64,000 nt of DNA from Streptomyces guryensis (GTDB lineage Bacteria > Actinomycetota > Actinomycetes > Streptomycetales > Streptomycetaceae). The position numbers were made by a program, and so were the translations under genes. The stretch lies in assembly GCF_021261325.1 (NCBI RefSeq), contig NZ_JAJSBI010000014.1, positions 124,001 through 188,000 of the forward strand, in the 5' to 3' direction. Below, one piece after another: positions 23,082 to 32,891 of the stretch (its first letter is position 1; every line of letters begins with the position of its first letter). The notes under the pieces are model-generated. The model was not told where the DNA came from. It was given only the letters and a program-made list of their open reading frames with translations, and did no database searches.

Positions 23082-23851
23082 CGCGCGACCTCCAGGCGCA
23101 CACTCTCCCCGTGCCCGAGCCGGTGCACCGCGACCTCCGGCGCGTGCTCCGCCGCGAGGCGCACGAACTCGTCGCCGGGCGCGTGGAATTCATGGGGGCG
23201 CACGGCGTCCATCCCGATCGGCCAGTACGTGCCGTAGTGCACCGGCACCGCACTGCGCGGCGCCAGCCGGGCCAGTGCCTGGGCCGCCCGCCCGGCGTCC
23301 AGATGTCCCGTGCCGAGGTACGGCCCCCAGCCGCCCACCGGCAGCAACGCCACATCGACCCGCCCGACCTCCTGCGCCATCGCGTCGAACAGCCCGGTGT
23401 CCCCGGCGAAGTACGTCCGTGCCTCGCCCTCGATGACATAGCCGAGAGCGGGGGAGCGATGCGGTCCGAGCGGCAGCCGCCGCCCGTCGTGCCGTGCGGA
23501 AACGGCCCGTACACCCACCTCACCGACCGTCACCCGGTCCCCGGGCGCCACCTCGCTCACCGTGAGGTGGCTGAGCCGGCGCAGCCCCGGCACGGCCCGG
23601 AGTGCGCCCCGGGGCACCAGCAGACGCGTGCCCTCGGCGAGCCGCTCCAGTGACGGAACGTGCAGGTGGTCGGCGTGCAGATGCGACACCAGCGCCACGT
23701 CGGCGCGCCAGGCGGCGGGGGGCGGCAGCTCGCCGCGACGGCGGCGGAGATGGGCGAGGCGGCGGGCGAAGAGGGGGTCGGTGAGCAGCCGTACGCCCGA
23801 GTCCGCGACGGTACAGGTCGCGTGACCCCACCAGGTGATCTCCACCGGCAC
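23078..23851 (-). CDS. MBL-fold metallo-hydrolase
   Basis: 257 residues. Ligand motif LVSHLHADHLHVPSLERL (HxHxDH), preceded by WWGHATCTVADSGVRLLTDP and followed by YFAGDTGLFDAM and VPVHYGTYWP. It belongs to the UlaG/NAPE-PLD-like group, like the protein encoded at 21288-22370, but is shorter and not closely related along its length. Its stop overlaps the DedA start. Coupling to a lipid-transport type membrane protein makes a lipid or cell-envelope substrate possible, though this is inference. Confidence 0.88.
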   Translation of the reverse strand: MPVEITWWGHATCTVADSGVRLLTDPLFARRLAHLRRRRGELPPPAAWRADVALVSHLHADHLHVPSLERLAEGTRLLVPRGALRAVPGLRRLSHLTVSEVAPGDRVTVGEVGVRAVSARHDGRRLPLGPHRSPALGYVIEGEARTYFAGDTGLFDAMAQEVGRVDVALLPVGGWGPYLGTGHLDAGRAAQALARLAPRSAVPVHYGTYWPIGMDAVRPHEFHAPGDEFVRLAAEHAPEVAVHRLGHGESVRLEVAR

Positions 23852-23934
23852 CTCTTTGCCTCCTTCGCGCGACTCCCCGAAGCCTACGGGCAGGAGTAGG
23901 GTCGGCGCCGAAACCCGGAGGTGAGGGGGACGCC

Positions 23935-24336
23935 ATGGGACCGGTGCGGGTCACGGCGATCGCGAGTCTGACGCCGTTGGAGGAGCTGGACGCCGATCCC
24001 TTCCTGGTGGACTCGCGCAGCCAGCACGCGATGTGCGCCCGCTGGGCCGCCGAGCGGGGCTACATCGTCAGCCGGGAGCTGCTGGTGCGGGGACTGCGGG
24101 CCGACCACTGTGTGCTGTGGGACGGCGTCCGGCCCGGGATCGATCTGTTCGTGGCCCCCAGCCGCCGGGTGCTGGAGAGCGCGCTGTCGTCCGTCGAGGA
24201 GTTCACCGCGGAGTGCGCCCGGCGAGGGGTCCGGGTGGAGACGGTGGGGTTCGCGGAACCCTGCTACGACGCCCAGATGAAAGCCCGGGTGCACCGCCGT
24301 CTGTCGATGCCGACGGCCGGATACGACGGGCGCTGA
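23935..24336 (+). CDS. uncharacterised conserved protein
   Basis: 133 residues; GGAGGTGAGGGGG lies 8 bp or so before the ATG. The sequence is soluble, with helical segments (LESALSSVEEFTAECARRGV) and SQHAMCARWAAERGYIVSRE, a segment loosely like the N-terminus of serine recombinases (helix then GYIV) but without the catalytic Ser context. I do not recognise a family with known function. Three Cys are present. It is divergent from the metallo-hydrolase gene with 83 bp between starts. Confidence 0.65.
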   Translation: MGPVRVTAIASLTPLEELDADPFLVDSRSQHAMCARWAAERGYIVSRELLVRGLRADHCVLWDGVRPGIDLFVAPSRRVLESALSSVEEFTAECARRGVRVETVGFAEPCYDAQMKARVHRRLSMPTAGYDGR

Positions 24337-24434
24337 GCCCCGCTCCCGGCCACGGACCGCATTGTCCGACCCGTGTGACAGTCTGAAGTACAGGCCCGCA
24401 CCGACGACGGGCCAGGACGTGAGGTGGGCTGGGC

Positions 24435-26495
24435 GTGCGTGGCGTGCGTTGGCGGCGGGTCGCCAGTCAGACGGGGCGGAGCGTCGCGGTGTGGGCGGTC
24501 TCCACGGTCACCATGCTCGTGCTCGCCGGGATCCTGCCGGACTTCCGCCTCCAGTCCGCCGACGGCGAGAGCGCCACGCACATCGCCGTCACCGCCGCGT
24601 TCGGCGCCGGGGCCTTCGGTGTGCTGTCGGCCCTGGTCTGGCCGCTGCTCGTACGGCTGTTGCTGCTCATCCCGGCGCTGGTGCTGGGACTGCTCGTCTT
24701 CGTCCTGAACGGGTCCCTGCTGCTGGTGGCGCTGCGGCTCAACCCGTCCAGCAGCGCCGAGGCGGCCCCGGAGACGGCCGTGGTCGTGGCCGCCGTGATG
24801 TCCGCCGTGGCCTCCGCGACCGGCGCCGCCCTGGCCGTGCGCGACGACGACGCGTACCGGCGTCGCCTCTACCGCCTCGCCGACCGCCGCCGCAGACGCC
24901 TGCCGCCCGGCCCGTCCAGCCCCGGCACGGTCTTCCTGCAACTCGACGGCGTCGGCCACGACGTACTCCTCGCGGCGGTCGGCAAGGGCGTGATGCCCAC
25001 CCTCGCCCGGTGGCTGGACTCCACCCACCGGCTCACCCCCTGGCGCACCGACTGGTCCAGCCAGACCGGCGCCAGCCAGCTCGGCATCCTGCACGGCAGC
25101 AACCACGACGTCCCGGCGTTCCGCTGGTACGAGAAGAACACCCGCGAGGTCATGGTCTGCAACCGGCCGACCAGCGCCGCCGAACTCCAGCGCCGGGCCG
25201 TCGAGCACACCGGCGACGGCGGCCTCCTCACCGCCGACGGCGCGAGCCGCGGCAACCTCTTCAGCGGCGGTGCCGACGAGCAGGCACTGGTGCTGTCCAT
25301 CGCCACCCGTCGCCGTGGCCGGGAGAACCGGTCCAGGGCGGGCTACTTCGCGTACTTCTCCGACCCGGCCAACGCGGTGCGCACCGCCATGTCCTTCGTC
25401 GCCGAAGTCGGCCGTGAGACAGGCGAGTCGACCCGCGCCCGCGTCAGGAAGCAGCGCCCGCGCGTCGCACGCGGCGGCCTCTACCCCTTCGTCCGCGCCT
25501 TCGCGACCGTCGTCGAACGGGACGTCGTCGTCGCCGCGGTGATGGGCGACATGCTCGCCGGACGCACCGCCGTCTACGCCGACCTGGTGGCCTACGACGA
25601 GGTGGCGCACCACTCCGGGCCGACGAGCCGGGACGCGGAGAAGGTCCTCGAACGCCTCGACCGCGCCCTCGCGCTGATAGCCAACGTCGCCGAGCACGCC
25701 CCGCGGCCGTACCGGATCGTCGTCCTGTCCGACCACGGCCAGAGCCCCGGCGAGACCTTCCGTGCCCGCTACGGCCTCGGCCTGGGCGACCTGGTGCGGG
25801 CCGGCTGCGGGCTGCCCGTGCCGCGCAGGGCACAGCGCACCCACAGCGGGGCCGAGGCCCGCGCGGCCGTGCGCGCGGCGCTGCGCCGGCCCGTCGAGGA
25901 GGGCGAGGAGCAGCACCGGCCCACCCGTCGCTCGGAGCCCCTCGTGCTGGCCTCCGGCAACCTCGGCCTGGTCTCCTTCCCGGATGTGCCGCACCGGATG
26001 AGCAAGGAGGAGATCGACGCTCGCCATCCCGCGCTGCTGACCACCCTCGCCAACCATCCCGGCGTCGGCTTCCTGCTCGTCCGCAGCGAGAAGCACGGCG
26101 GGGTCGTGATGGGCGCGTACGGCGCCGAGATCCCGCTCGACCAACTCGACGACAAGCCAGGGCCGTTGGAGGCGTTCGGGCCCGGCGCCGCCGACGCCGT
26201 GCGCCGCACCCACTCCTTCCCGCACACCGCCGACATCATGGTCAACTCCTTCCACGACCCGGCCGACGGCGAGGTCCTCGCCTTCGAGGAACAGATCGGC
26301 TCGCACGGCGGCCTGGGTGGCGCACAGGGCAGACCGTTCCTGCTCTCCCCGCTCGTCTTCTCGGCGCCGGTCGAGGACGGCGAGGAGCTGACCGGTGCCG
26401 AGCACATCCACCGCGTACTGCGCCGCTGGCTGCGGGAGACGGACGGTCCTCAGGTGCCGGTCACCGACGAGGGCGAGGAGGAGCGGGCCGCCTGA
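24435..26495 (+). CDS. membrane-anchored phosphodiesterase (holin-like N-terminus, alkaline-phosphatase-fold C-terminus)
   Basis: 686 residues from a GTG at 24435. Residues about 15-135 have four hydrophobic segments (AVSTVTMLVLAGILPDF, AVTAAFGAGAFGVLSALVWP, VRLLLLIPALVLGLLVFVLN and a fourth), like the phage holin family 4 / PF04020-type small membrane domain. From about 165 the protein has the alkaline phosphatase/nucleotide pyrophosphatase fold: TVFLQLDGVGHDVL (metal Asp), DWSSQTGASQLGILHGSN (Thr/Ser nucleophile region), YDEVAHHSGP and VVLSDHGQSPG (metal Asp-His), FEEQIGSHGGLGG. It probably hydrolyses a phosphodiester or phosphoester near the membrane; substrate not known. Confidence 0.82.
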   Translation: MRGVRWRRVASQTGRSVAVWAVSTVTMLVLAGILPDFRLQSADGESATHIAVTAAFGAGAFGVLSALVWPLLVRLLLLIPALVLGLLVFVLNGSLLLVALRLNPSSSAEAAPETAVVVAAVMSAVASATGAALAVRDDDAYRRRLYRLADRRRRRLPPGPSSPGTVFLQLDGVGHDVLLAAVGKGVMPTLARWLDSTHRLTPWRTDWSSQTGASQLGILHGSNHDVPAFRWYEKNTREVMVCNRPTSAAELQRRAVEHTGDGGLLTADGASRGNLFSGGADEQALVLSIATRRRGRENRSRAGYFAYFSDPANAVRTAMSFVAEVGRETGESTRARVRKQRPRVARGGLYPFVRAFATVVERDVVVAAVMGDMLAGRTAVYADLVAYDEVAHHSGPTSRDAEKVLERLDRALALIANVAEHAPRPYRIVVLSDHGQSPGETFRARYGLGLGDLVRAGCGLPVPRRAQRTHSGAEARAAVRAALRRPVEEGEEQHRPTRRSEPLVLASGNLGLVSFPDVPHRMSKEEIDARHPALLTTLANHPGVGFLLVRSEKHGGVVMGAYGAEIPLDQLDDKPGPLEAFGPGAADAVRRTHSFPHTADIMVNSFHDPADGEVLAFEEQIGSHGGLGGAQGRPFLLSPLVFSAPVEDGEELTGAEHIHRVLRRWLRETDGPQVPVTDEGEEERAA

Positions 26496-26611
26496 AAACC
26501 GGCCGCGCCCGTGGGGCCGTACGCGAACGAGTCCGGTGTTCCGGGTGCCGTGCGCCGGAATGTGATCGGATGGGGTCGTACAGGAACAGCCAGAATTCGA
26601 AGGGATTCATC

Positions 26612-27040
26612 GTGGCAACCACGCGCTCCGCACACACCGTCTGGGAAGGCAACCTGCTCGAGGGCAACGGTGTCGTCTCCTTCGACTCCTCCGGTGCCAT
26701 CGCCGAGCAGCCGGTCACCTGGGCCTCGCGTTCCCAGGACGCGAACGGAAAGACCAGCCCCGAGGAGCTGATCGCCGCCGCCCACTCCAGCTGCTTCTCC
26801 ATGGCGCTCTCACACGCCCTGGCCGGCGCCGGCACCCCGCCCACCAAGCTCACCACCTCGGCGGACGTGAATTTCCAGCCGGGTGAGGGCATCACGGGCA
26901 TCCACCTGACCGTCGAGGGTACGGTCCCCGGCATCGACAACGACGCGTTCGTCGCGGCCGCCGAGGACGCCAAGAAGAACTGCCCGGTCAGCCAGGCCCT
27001 CACCGGCACGACGATCACCCTGTCGGCGAAGCTCGCCTGA
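26612..27040 (+). CDS. OsmC family peroxiredoxin
   Basis: 142 residues from the GTG at 26612 (GAAGGGA 6-12 bp before). The two redox Cys are in ELIAAAHSSCFSMALSHALA (peroxidatic Cys) and AKKNCPVSQAL (resolving Cys), the OsmC/Ohr pattern. The early HTVWEGNLLEGNGVVSFD strand agrees with OsmC rather than Ohr. It reduces organic hydroperoxides with dihydrolipoyl-type reductants in characterised members. A longer frame exists upstream but the GTG start matches family N-termini. It is followed by a strong terminator hairpin, so it is separate from dnaK. Confidence 0.9.
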   Translation: MATTRSAHTVWEGNLLEGNGVVSFDSSGAIAEQPVTWASRSQDANGKTSPEELIAAAHSSCFSMALSHALAGAGTPPTKLTTSADVNFQPGEGITGIHLTVEGTVPGIDNDAFVAAAEDAKKNCPVSQALTGTTITLSAKLA

Positions 27041-27071
27041 CATCCCCGGTACGTCCTGGGTGTCCTTCGGT

Positions 27072-27099
27072 GCCGCGCCCCCGAGACAGGGGGCGCGGC
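27072..27099 (+). terminator. terminator after the OsmC gene
   Basis: GCCGCGCCCCC, loop GAGACA, GGGGGCGCGGC: a perfect 11-bp stem, 32 bp past the OsmC stop and before the dnaK promoter region. Confidence 0.85.
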
Positions 27100-27131
27100 A
27101 GCGTCGTTTCCGGGTACCCGGAGCACGCGGC

Positions 27132-27152
27132 ATTGACAACAGCGCACTCAAG
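27132..27152 (+). promoter_or_regulatory. HspR operator-like (HAIR) site overlapping a -35 box
   Basis: ATTGACA-N7-ACTCAAG. The right half is a perfect HAIR half-site (consensus CTTGAGT-N7-ACTCAAG) and the spacing is exact; the left half keeps TTGA. TTGACA (27133-27138) is also a consensus -35 box, with a weak -10 region at about 27155-27161. It is 46 bp before dnaK. Confidence 0.6.
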
Positions 27153-27197
27153 TTTTGTGCTGGTGTGTGAAGAGTGCCCTGGCGGAAGGGGACGGAG

Positions 27198-29066
<1,869 letters not shown>

Positions 29067-29069
29067 ACC

Positions 29070-29792
29070 TCAGGCGCCCGTCTTCTCCCAGCCCCGCCGC
29101 TCCGGCCGCGGCCCCAGCTGCCTGGGGTCGCGGCTGCGGTACACCACGTAGGGGCGGAACAGATACGGCACCGGCGCGCTGAACATGTGGACCAGGCGGG
29201 TGTACGGCACCAGGGCGATCAGCGCCATGCCGATCGTCGCGTGGACCCGGTACAGCACCGGCACGCCCTCCATCAGGTACGTCTTCGGCTGCAGCGTGAA
29301 CAGGCTGCGGGCCCAAGGGGCAATGGAAGTATGGTAGTTGTAGCCGTCGCCGGAGACGTGGGTGAGCTTCGCGGCCATGCCCATCGCGATGGCGGCGAGC
29401 AGGACGACGTACATCAGCTTGTCGTTCACGGTCGTCGCCCGGAAGATCGGCGCGTGCGTGCGCCGCCGGTGGATGAGCAGCAGGATTCCGGCGACGGTGA
29501 GCGCGCCGGCCGCCGTCCCGCCGTAGAGCGAGAACGGGTGGTACGTGTGCTCGCCGACGCCGATCGAGTCGGTCCACGACTTCGGGACGAACAGGCCCAC
29601 GAGGTGGCCCGCCAGCACGAAGAGAATGCCGTAGTGGAAGGCCGGGGAGGCGATGTTCAGCAGCTTCGACTCGTACACCTGCGACGAACGCGTGGTCCAG
29701 CCGTACTTGTCGTAGCGGTAGCGCCAGACCAGGCCGGCGACGAGCAGTGCGAAGGCGACGTACGGCAGGACGCCCCACAGGAGCGTGGTCAT
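29070..29792 (-). CDS. narI: respiratory nitrate reductase gamma subunit NarI
   Basis: 240 residues from the ATG at 29792, overlapping the narJ stop by 4 bp. Five transmembrane segments (e.g. LLWGVLPYVAFALLVAGLVW; AFHYGILFVLAGHLVGLFVP; TVAGILLLIHRRR; VVLLAAIAMGMAAKLTH; ATIGMALIALVPYTRLVH) with the heme b ligand histidines in FHYGILFVLAGHLVGL and near KLTHVSGDG / RLVHMFSAP. It anchors NarGH to the membrane and passes electrons from quinol. Here narG and narH are broken, so NarI has no partner in this locus; a second intact nar operon elsewhere, or loss of function, would explain it. Confidence 0.93.
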   Translation of the reverse strand: MTTLLWGVLPYVAFALLVAGLVWRYRYDKYGWTTRSSQVYESKLLNIASPAFHYGILFVLAGHLVGLFVPKSWTDSIGVGEHTYHPFSLYGGTAAGALTVAGILLLIHRRRTHAPIFRATTVNDKLMYVVLLAAIAMGMAAKLTHVSGDGYNYHTSIAPWARSLFTLQPKTYLMEGVPVLYRVHATIGMALIALVPYTRLVHMFSAPVPYLFRPYVVYRSRDPRQLGPRPERRGWEKTGA

Positions 29793-30283
29793 GAGCGAAC
29801 CTCCGTGTGGGGGATCGGCAGGGTGGCGCATACGGCATCCAGGACGGACGCGTACGGGGTACCGAAGGCGGTGAGCCGGGCCCGGAGCAGCCCCAGGCCC
29901 GCACGGTGTTCCGTGAGGAGGTCCGTGTTCCCGGTGCGGGCCGCGAACTCCAGTACCGCGGGCAGGAAGTCGGGCAGCTCCTCGCCGGTGAACTCCAGGC
30001 CGGCGGCGCGGTAGACGTCCTTGAAGCGGACCAGCGACATACCGCGCCGCCGGGTGTCCCCGTCCCGCCACCAGCTCAGATAGAGGCTGTGCCGGTTCTT
30101 GAAGTCGAAGACCTGGACATAGTGGGCGGCCAGCTCCTGCGGTGGGGTGACGGCCGCGTAGTCGGTGAACTCCCGCAGCTGCGGGGCCGCTTCCCGCAGC
30201 AGGGGCAGCCGGGCGCGGAAGTCGTCGTCGGGATAGGTCAGGCAGAGCGCTGCCGCCTGGTACAGCACGGCGTCCGAGGGCAT
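29789..30283 (-). CDS. narJ: nitrate reductase assembly chaperone NarJ
   Basis: 164 residues of the TorD/NarJ family: LYQAAALCLTYPDDDFRARL, LAAHYVQVFDFKNRHSLYLS and FTGEELPDFLPAVLEFAA, the DFKNRHSLYLSWWRDGDTR motif being specific for NarJ. NarJ binds the NarG N-terminus for molybdenum cofactor insertion. The gene is intact, starts inside the narH 3' remnant (TGATG overlap) and its ribosome binding site (AAGGAG) is within that remnant. It is retained although its clients NarG and NarH are destroyed here. Confidence 0.92.
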   Translation of the reverse strand: MPSDAVLYQAAALCLTYPDDDFRARLPLLREAAPQLREFTDYAAVTPPQELAAHYVQVFDFKNRHSLYLSWWRDGDTRRRGMSLVRFKDVYRAAGLEFTGEELPDFLPAVLEFAARTGNTDLLTEHRAGLGLLRARLTAFGTPYASVLDAVCATLPIPHTEVRS

Positions 30284-30612
30284 CAGGTCTCCTTGGTCTC
30301 ATCCGTGGTCTGGCGTTCGCGCAGGGCGTGGAAGTTCTCCACCGACACCGGCGGCAGCCGCCTGCGTCCCGAGTCCTGGCCGAACGGCCCGTCGCCGCCC
30401 GCGCCGGGGCCGCCCTCGTAGTCGAGGCTGCAGCCCTGCGGCAGCGCGGACTCCTCCAGCCGGCGCGCGTGCCCGATGGCGGCCGCGATCGCCAAGTACG
30501 AGGACCGGTATGTGATCCCGACCCCGCCGGAGGAGAACGAGGCCATGTACCGGCTCCGGGCATGCGCAGGGTGTCGATGGCAGCGCAGGGTGTCGATGGG
30601 ACCGAAGAGGTA
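30283..30612 (-). pseudogene. narH: scrambled remnant of nitrate reductase beta subunit NarH
   Basis: Several pieces of NarH survive. Minus strand 30583-30612 reads YLFGPIDTLR; a repeated 15-bp ATCGACACCCTGCGC then gives IDTLRMP, as in the NarH segment before PVxYLA. Minus strand 30283 to about 30470 reads RRLEESALPQGC and CSLDYEGGPGAGGDGPFG to the stop, the NarH C-terminus. Between them, bases 30476-30556 read AIAKYEDRYVIPTPPEENEA and MYRL on the plus strand, the conserved NarH motif in inverted orientation. Near-identical 11-bp inverted repeats (30465-30475 and 30557-30567) flank this segment. All iron-sulphur cysteine regions are gone. An 87-codon open frame over the C-terminal part is not a working protein. 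Confidence 0.8.
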
Positions 30613-30613
30613 G

Positions 30614-30751
30614 GTAGAAGGCGTCGGCCTCGCGTCCGCCGGTGAGCGCGATGCTGTGCAGGTCGGGGGCGGGCGTGCCAGGCCGGAAGAACCGTCCTGC
30701 GCGGAGCAGCGCGGCTCCCGGCTCGGCGGGCGGTATTCGCGTGTCGGCCAC
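30614..30751 (-). pseudogene. narG: N-terminal remnant of nitrate reductase alpha subunit NarG
   Basis: 46 codons from a GTG at 30751 with AAGGGAG about 9 bp upstream: VADTRIPPAEPGAALLRAGR, then FFRPGTPAPDLHSIALTGGR and EADAFY. This is the conserved start of actinobacterial NarG (ALLRAxRFFxPG ... TGGREGDxFY). The molybdenum and Fe-S domains, more than 1100 residues, are missing; at 30613 the sequence joins NarH-derived sequence in another frame. The deletion therefore removed most of narG and most of narH in one or more steps. Confidence 0.85.
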
Positions 30752-30870
30752 CTGCGTCGCTCCCTTGCTCGCCTGCTCGCCCTGTGTTTCGACGCTAGGG
30801 GCGAGCAGGGGAACGCACCTGTTCACAGCAGCCGTACGGGTGCAGGGGGACGGCGGGGCGGACAGTGCTG

Positions 30871-30975
30871 TGTCACATGCCACGGGCGGGAATGGTGCGG
30901 TGTTATGTGACATGCCACAGGTGGGTGGTGAGGTGCTATGTGACATGCCACGGGTAGTGGTATGTCACATGCCAC
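30871..30975. repeat. four-copy tandem array of TGT(C/G)ACATGCCAC
   Basis: Copies at 30871-30883, 30906-30918, 30939-30951 and 30963-30975 are identical except for alternation of C and G at position 4. Start-to-start distances are 35, 33 and 24 bp. They sit between the narG remnant start and the end of the methyltransferase gene. The same motif recurs three times at 49369-49431. No known operator is recognised with confidence. Confidence 0.8.
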
Positions 30976-30981
30976 TCGACG

Positions 30982-31794
30982 TCAGCGCTTGACGGCAACC
31001 CCCGCGTACACGGGCACGACGCCCTCCGCCTGCACCGCCACGTCCTCCGCCTCCGGGCGCCACCCGGTCACGGGGATCACCCCAGGTCCCAGCAGTTCCA
31101 GGCCCTCGAAGAAGCGCTGGAACTCGGTGATCGGGCGGGGGTGGAAGGGAGTGCCGCTCGCGCGGAAGGCGCCGGCCGCCTTCGCGATCGCCTCGGGGTT
31201 CAGGTCGGCAGTGACCTGCGAAAGGATCAGGTAGCTGCCCGGGGCGAGCGCCGCGACGTACTTCTGCAGCAGGCCGTGCACGTCGTCGCCGTCGGCTTGG
31301 TCGCCGAGATAGTGGGTCAGCGCGACCAGCGACAGTGCGACCGGCCGCGAGAAGTCGAGGGACTCGGCGGCCTGCCGCAGCAAGGTGTCGACGTCCCGCA
31401 CGTCCGCGTGCACATAGTCCGTGCGGCCCTCCTCCGAGCCGCGCAGCAGCGCCTGGGCGTGCCGCAGCACGATCGGGTCGTTGTCCGCGTACACCACCCT
31501 GCACTCGGGCGCCACAGCCTGCGCCACCTGGTGCAGATTGGGCTCGGTGGGGATGCCCGTGCCGATGTCCAGGAACTGGCGGCTCCCCGCCTCGGCGACG
31601 GCGCGGACGGCCCGGTGCATGAACCGCCTGTTGGCCCGTGCCCCGCGCACCGCGGTGTTGTCCAGGGCGAGGATCCTCCGGGCCAGCTCCTCGTCCACCG
31701 GGTAGTTGTCCTTGCCGCCCAGCCACCAGTCGTACACGCGGGCGGGGTGCGGCCGGCTGGTGTCGATCTGCGGTGCGGCGTCGGATCCGGTCAT
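30982..31794 (-). CDS. SAM-dependent methyltransferase, DUF574/Methyltransf_19 type
   Basis: 270 residues from the ATG at 31794 (GGAGGAGAAG upstream). The N-terminus IDTSRPHPARVYDWWLGGKD is the hallmark of this large actinobacterial family, followed by ANRRFMHRAVRAVAEAGSRQ, FLDIGTGIPTEPNLHQVA (SAM motif I) and VYADNDPIVLRHAQAL. Members are very numerous in Streptomyces and often sit beside XRE/DUF5753 regulators, as here (regulator gene 41 bp upstream on the same strand). Substrates are unknown. Confidence 0.92.
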   Translation of the reverse strand: MTGSDAAPQIDTSRPHPARVYDWWLGGKDNYPVDEELARRILALDNTAVRGARANRRFMHRAVRAVAEAGSRQFLDIGTGIPTEPNLHQVAQAVAPECRVVYADNDPIVLRHAQALLRGSEEGRTDYVHADVRDVDTLLRQAAESLDFSRPVALSLVALTHYLGDQADGDDVHGLLQKYVAALAPGSYLILSQVTADLNPEAIAKAAGAFRASGTPFHPRPITEFQRFFEGLELLGPGVIPVTGWRPEAEDVAVQAEGVVPVYAGVAVKR

Positions 31795-31835
31795 GCGGGG
31801 GCTTCTCCTCCGGTCGGACAGGTGCGGTGGGTGGC

Positions 31836-32699
31836 TCAGAAGTCCTCGCGGTGCTCCCGCAGGATCTTCTTCGTGCGCTGGGCTGACGCGGCCCGCGCCG
31901 TCATGTGGTCGAGGACCTCCAGATGCGCGGACACCTCCTTGCGCGAGTCGAGGTACAGGGCGCCGGTCAGATATTCGGTGAAGACCATGTCGGGCAGCTC
32001 GGGCTCGCCGAAGCGGAACAGTGTGAAGGGTGCGTACGTTCCCGGGTGCGGGCCGTCCTTGAACTCGGCGATCTGGAGCGTGACCCGGTCCCGCTCGGCG
32101 AACTCCAGCAGCTTGTCCAGCTGCTCGCGCATCACCTCGCCGCGGATGCTCACCGGGCGCCGCAAAACCGTTTCGTCCATGATCACCCACAGGTGGGGCG
32201 GATCCGGGCGGTCCAGCAGCCGCTGCCGGGCCATCCGCAGGGACACATGCCGGTCGATGGTCTCCGGACCGGTCTGGCCGACCGTGCCCGCCTCCATCAC
32301 CGCACGTGCGTAGTCCTCGGTCTGCAGCAGCCCGGGCACGAAGTGCGGCTCGTAGGAGCGGATGATGCCGGCGGCGCCCTCCAGGCTCACGTACAGGCTG
32401 AACCAGTCCGGCAGCACGTCGTGGAAGCGCTGCCACCAGCCCGGCCGGTTGGCCTCCTCCGCCAGGGCGACGAACGCGGCCGCCTCGTCGTCCGGGACGC
32501 CGTAGGTCTCCAGCAGCACCTGGACGTACGGGATCTTCAGGGCGACCTCGGCCATCTCCATCCGCCGTACGGTCGCGGGGGCAACCCGCAGGACGCGTGC
32601 GGCCTCCTCACGTTTGAGCCGGGCCGCCTCCCGCAGCTCCTGCAGGCGCCTGCCGAGCACCACCTGGCCCACGGTGGGCGCGGGACGCCGCTCACTCAC
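31836..32699 (-). CDS. XRE-family HTH regulator with DUF5753 domain
   Basis: 287 residues. HTH at about residues 12-65 (LGRRLQELREAARLKREEAA, RVLRVAPATVRRMEMAEVAL). The C-terminal DUF5753 domain includes GIIRSYEPHFVPGLLQTEDY, RMARQRLLDRPDPPHLWVIM DE-type segment and FTEYLTGALYLD. Such regulators are usually paired with a small DUF397 gene; none is found here on either side, and the downstream partner is the DUF574 methyltransferase instead. Targets unknown; WhiJ-like developmental regulators belong to this family. Confidence 0.9.
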   Translation of the reverse strand: MSERRPAPTVGQVVLGRRLQELREAARLKREEAARVLRVAPATVRRMEMAEVALKIPYVQVLLETYGVPDDEAAAFVALAEEANRPGWWQRFHDVLPDWFSLYVSLEGAAGIIRSYEPHFVPGLLQTEDYARAVMEAGTVGQTGPETIDRHVSLRMARQRLLDRPDPPHLWVIMDETVLRRPVSIRGEVMREQLDKLLEFAERDRVTLQIAEFKDGPHPGTYAPFTLFRFGEPELPDMVFTEYLTGALYLDSRKEVSAHLEVLDHMTARAASAQRTKKILREHREDF

Positions 32700-32825
32700 G
32701 CCACGCCTCCCCTACGGGCCGAAGTAACCGCGCAGCAGTGTGTCATGTTCCGCTGACAGTCTCACGGGTTCGGTGGTGAGGCGTTTGCCACGCGGGCCGT
32801 CCGGCGGTTGGGCGTTGTCGTCCGC

Positions 32826-32890
32826 GGCGCCGTCGTGGCTGGTCGCGCCCACGCGGCGGTAGCCGTAAATCAAACAGAGCCCCGCGCCCC
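32826..32890 (-). terminator. second copy of the interspersed GC-rich repeat
   Basis: Read on the minus strand it begins GGGGCGCGGGGCTCTGTTTG and contains CCGCCGCGTGGGCGCGACC, clearly related to 22381-22440. It begins 2 bp after the stop of the MmyB-type regulator gene in the same relative orientation as the first copy, so it is a terminator-associated repeat. The remainder of 32700-32825 shows nothing recognisable. Confidence 0.65.
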
Positions 32891-32891
32891 G

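Noticed and set aside
23935..24336. Serine recombinase / resolvase
   Set aside because: Only a weak similarity of the helix before GYIV; the catalytic Ser and Arg pattern is missing.
24435..24840. Holin-like region as sign of a prophage
   Set aside because: No integrase, capsid, tail or lysis genes nearby, and the domain is fused to a phosphodiesterase.
30871..30975. Possible CRISPR array
   Set aside because: Repeats are 13 bp with spacings of 24-35 bp and no cas gene nearby; too short and too irregular.
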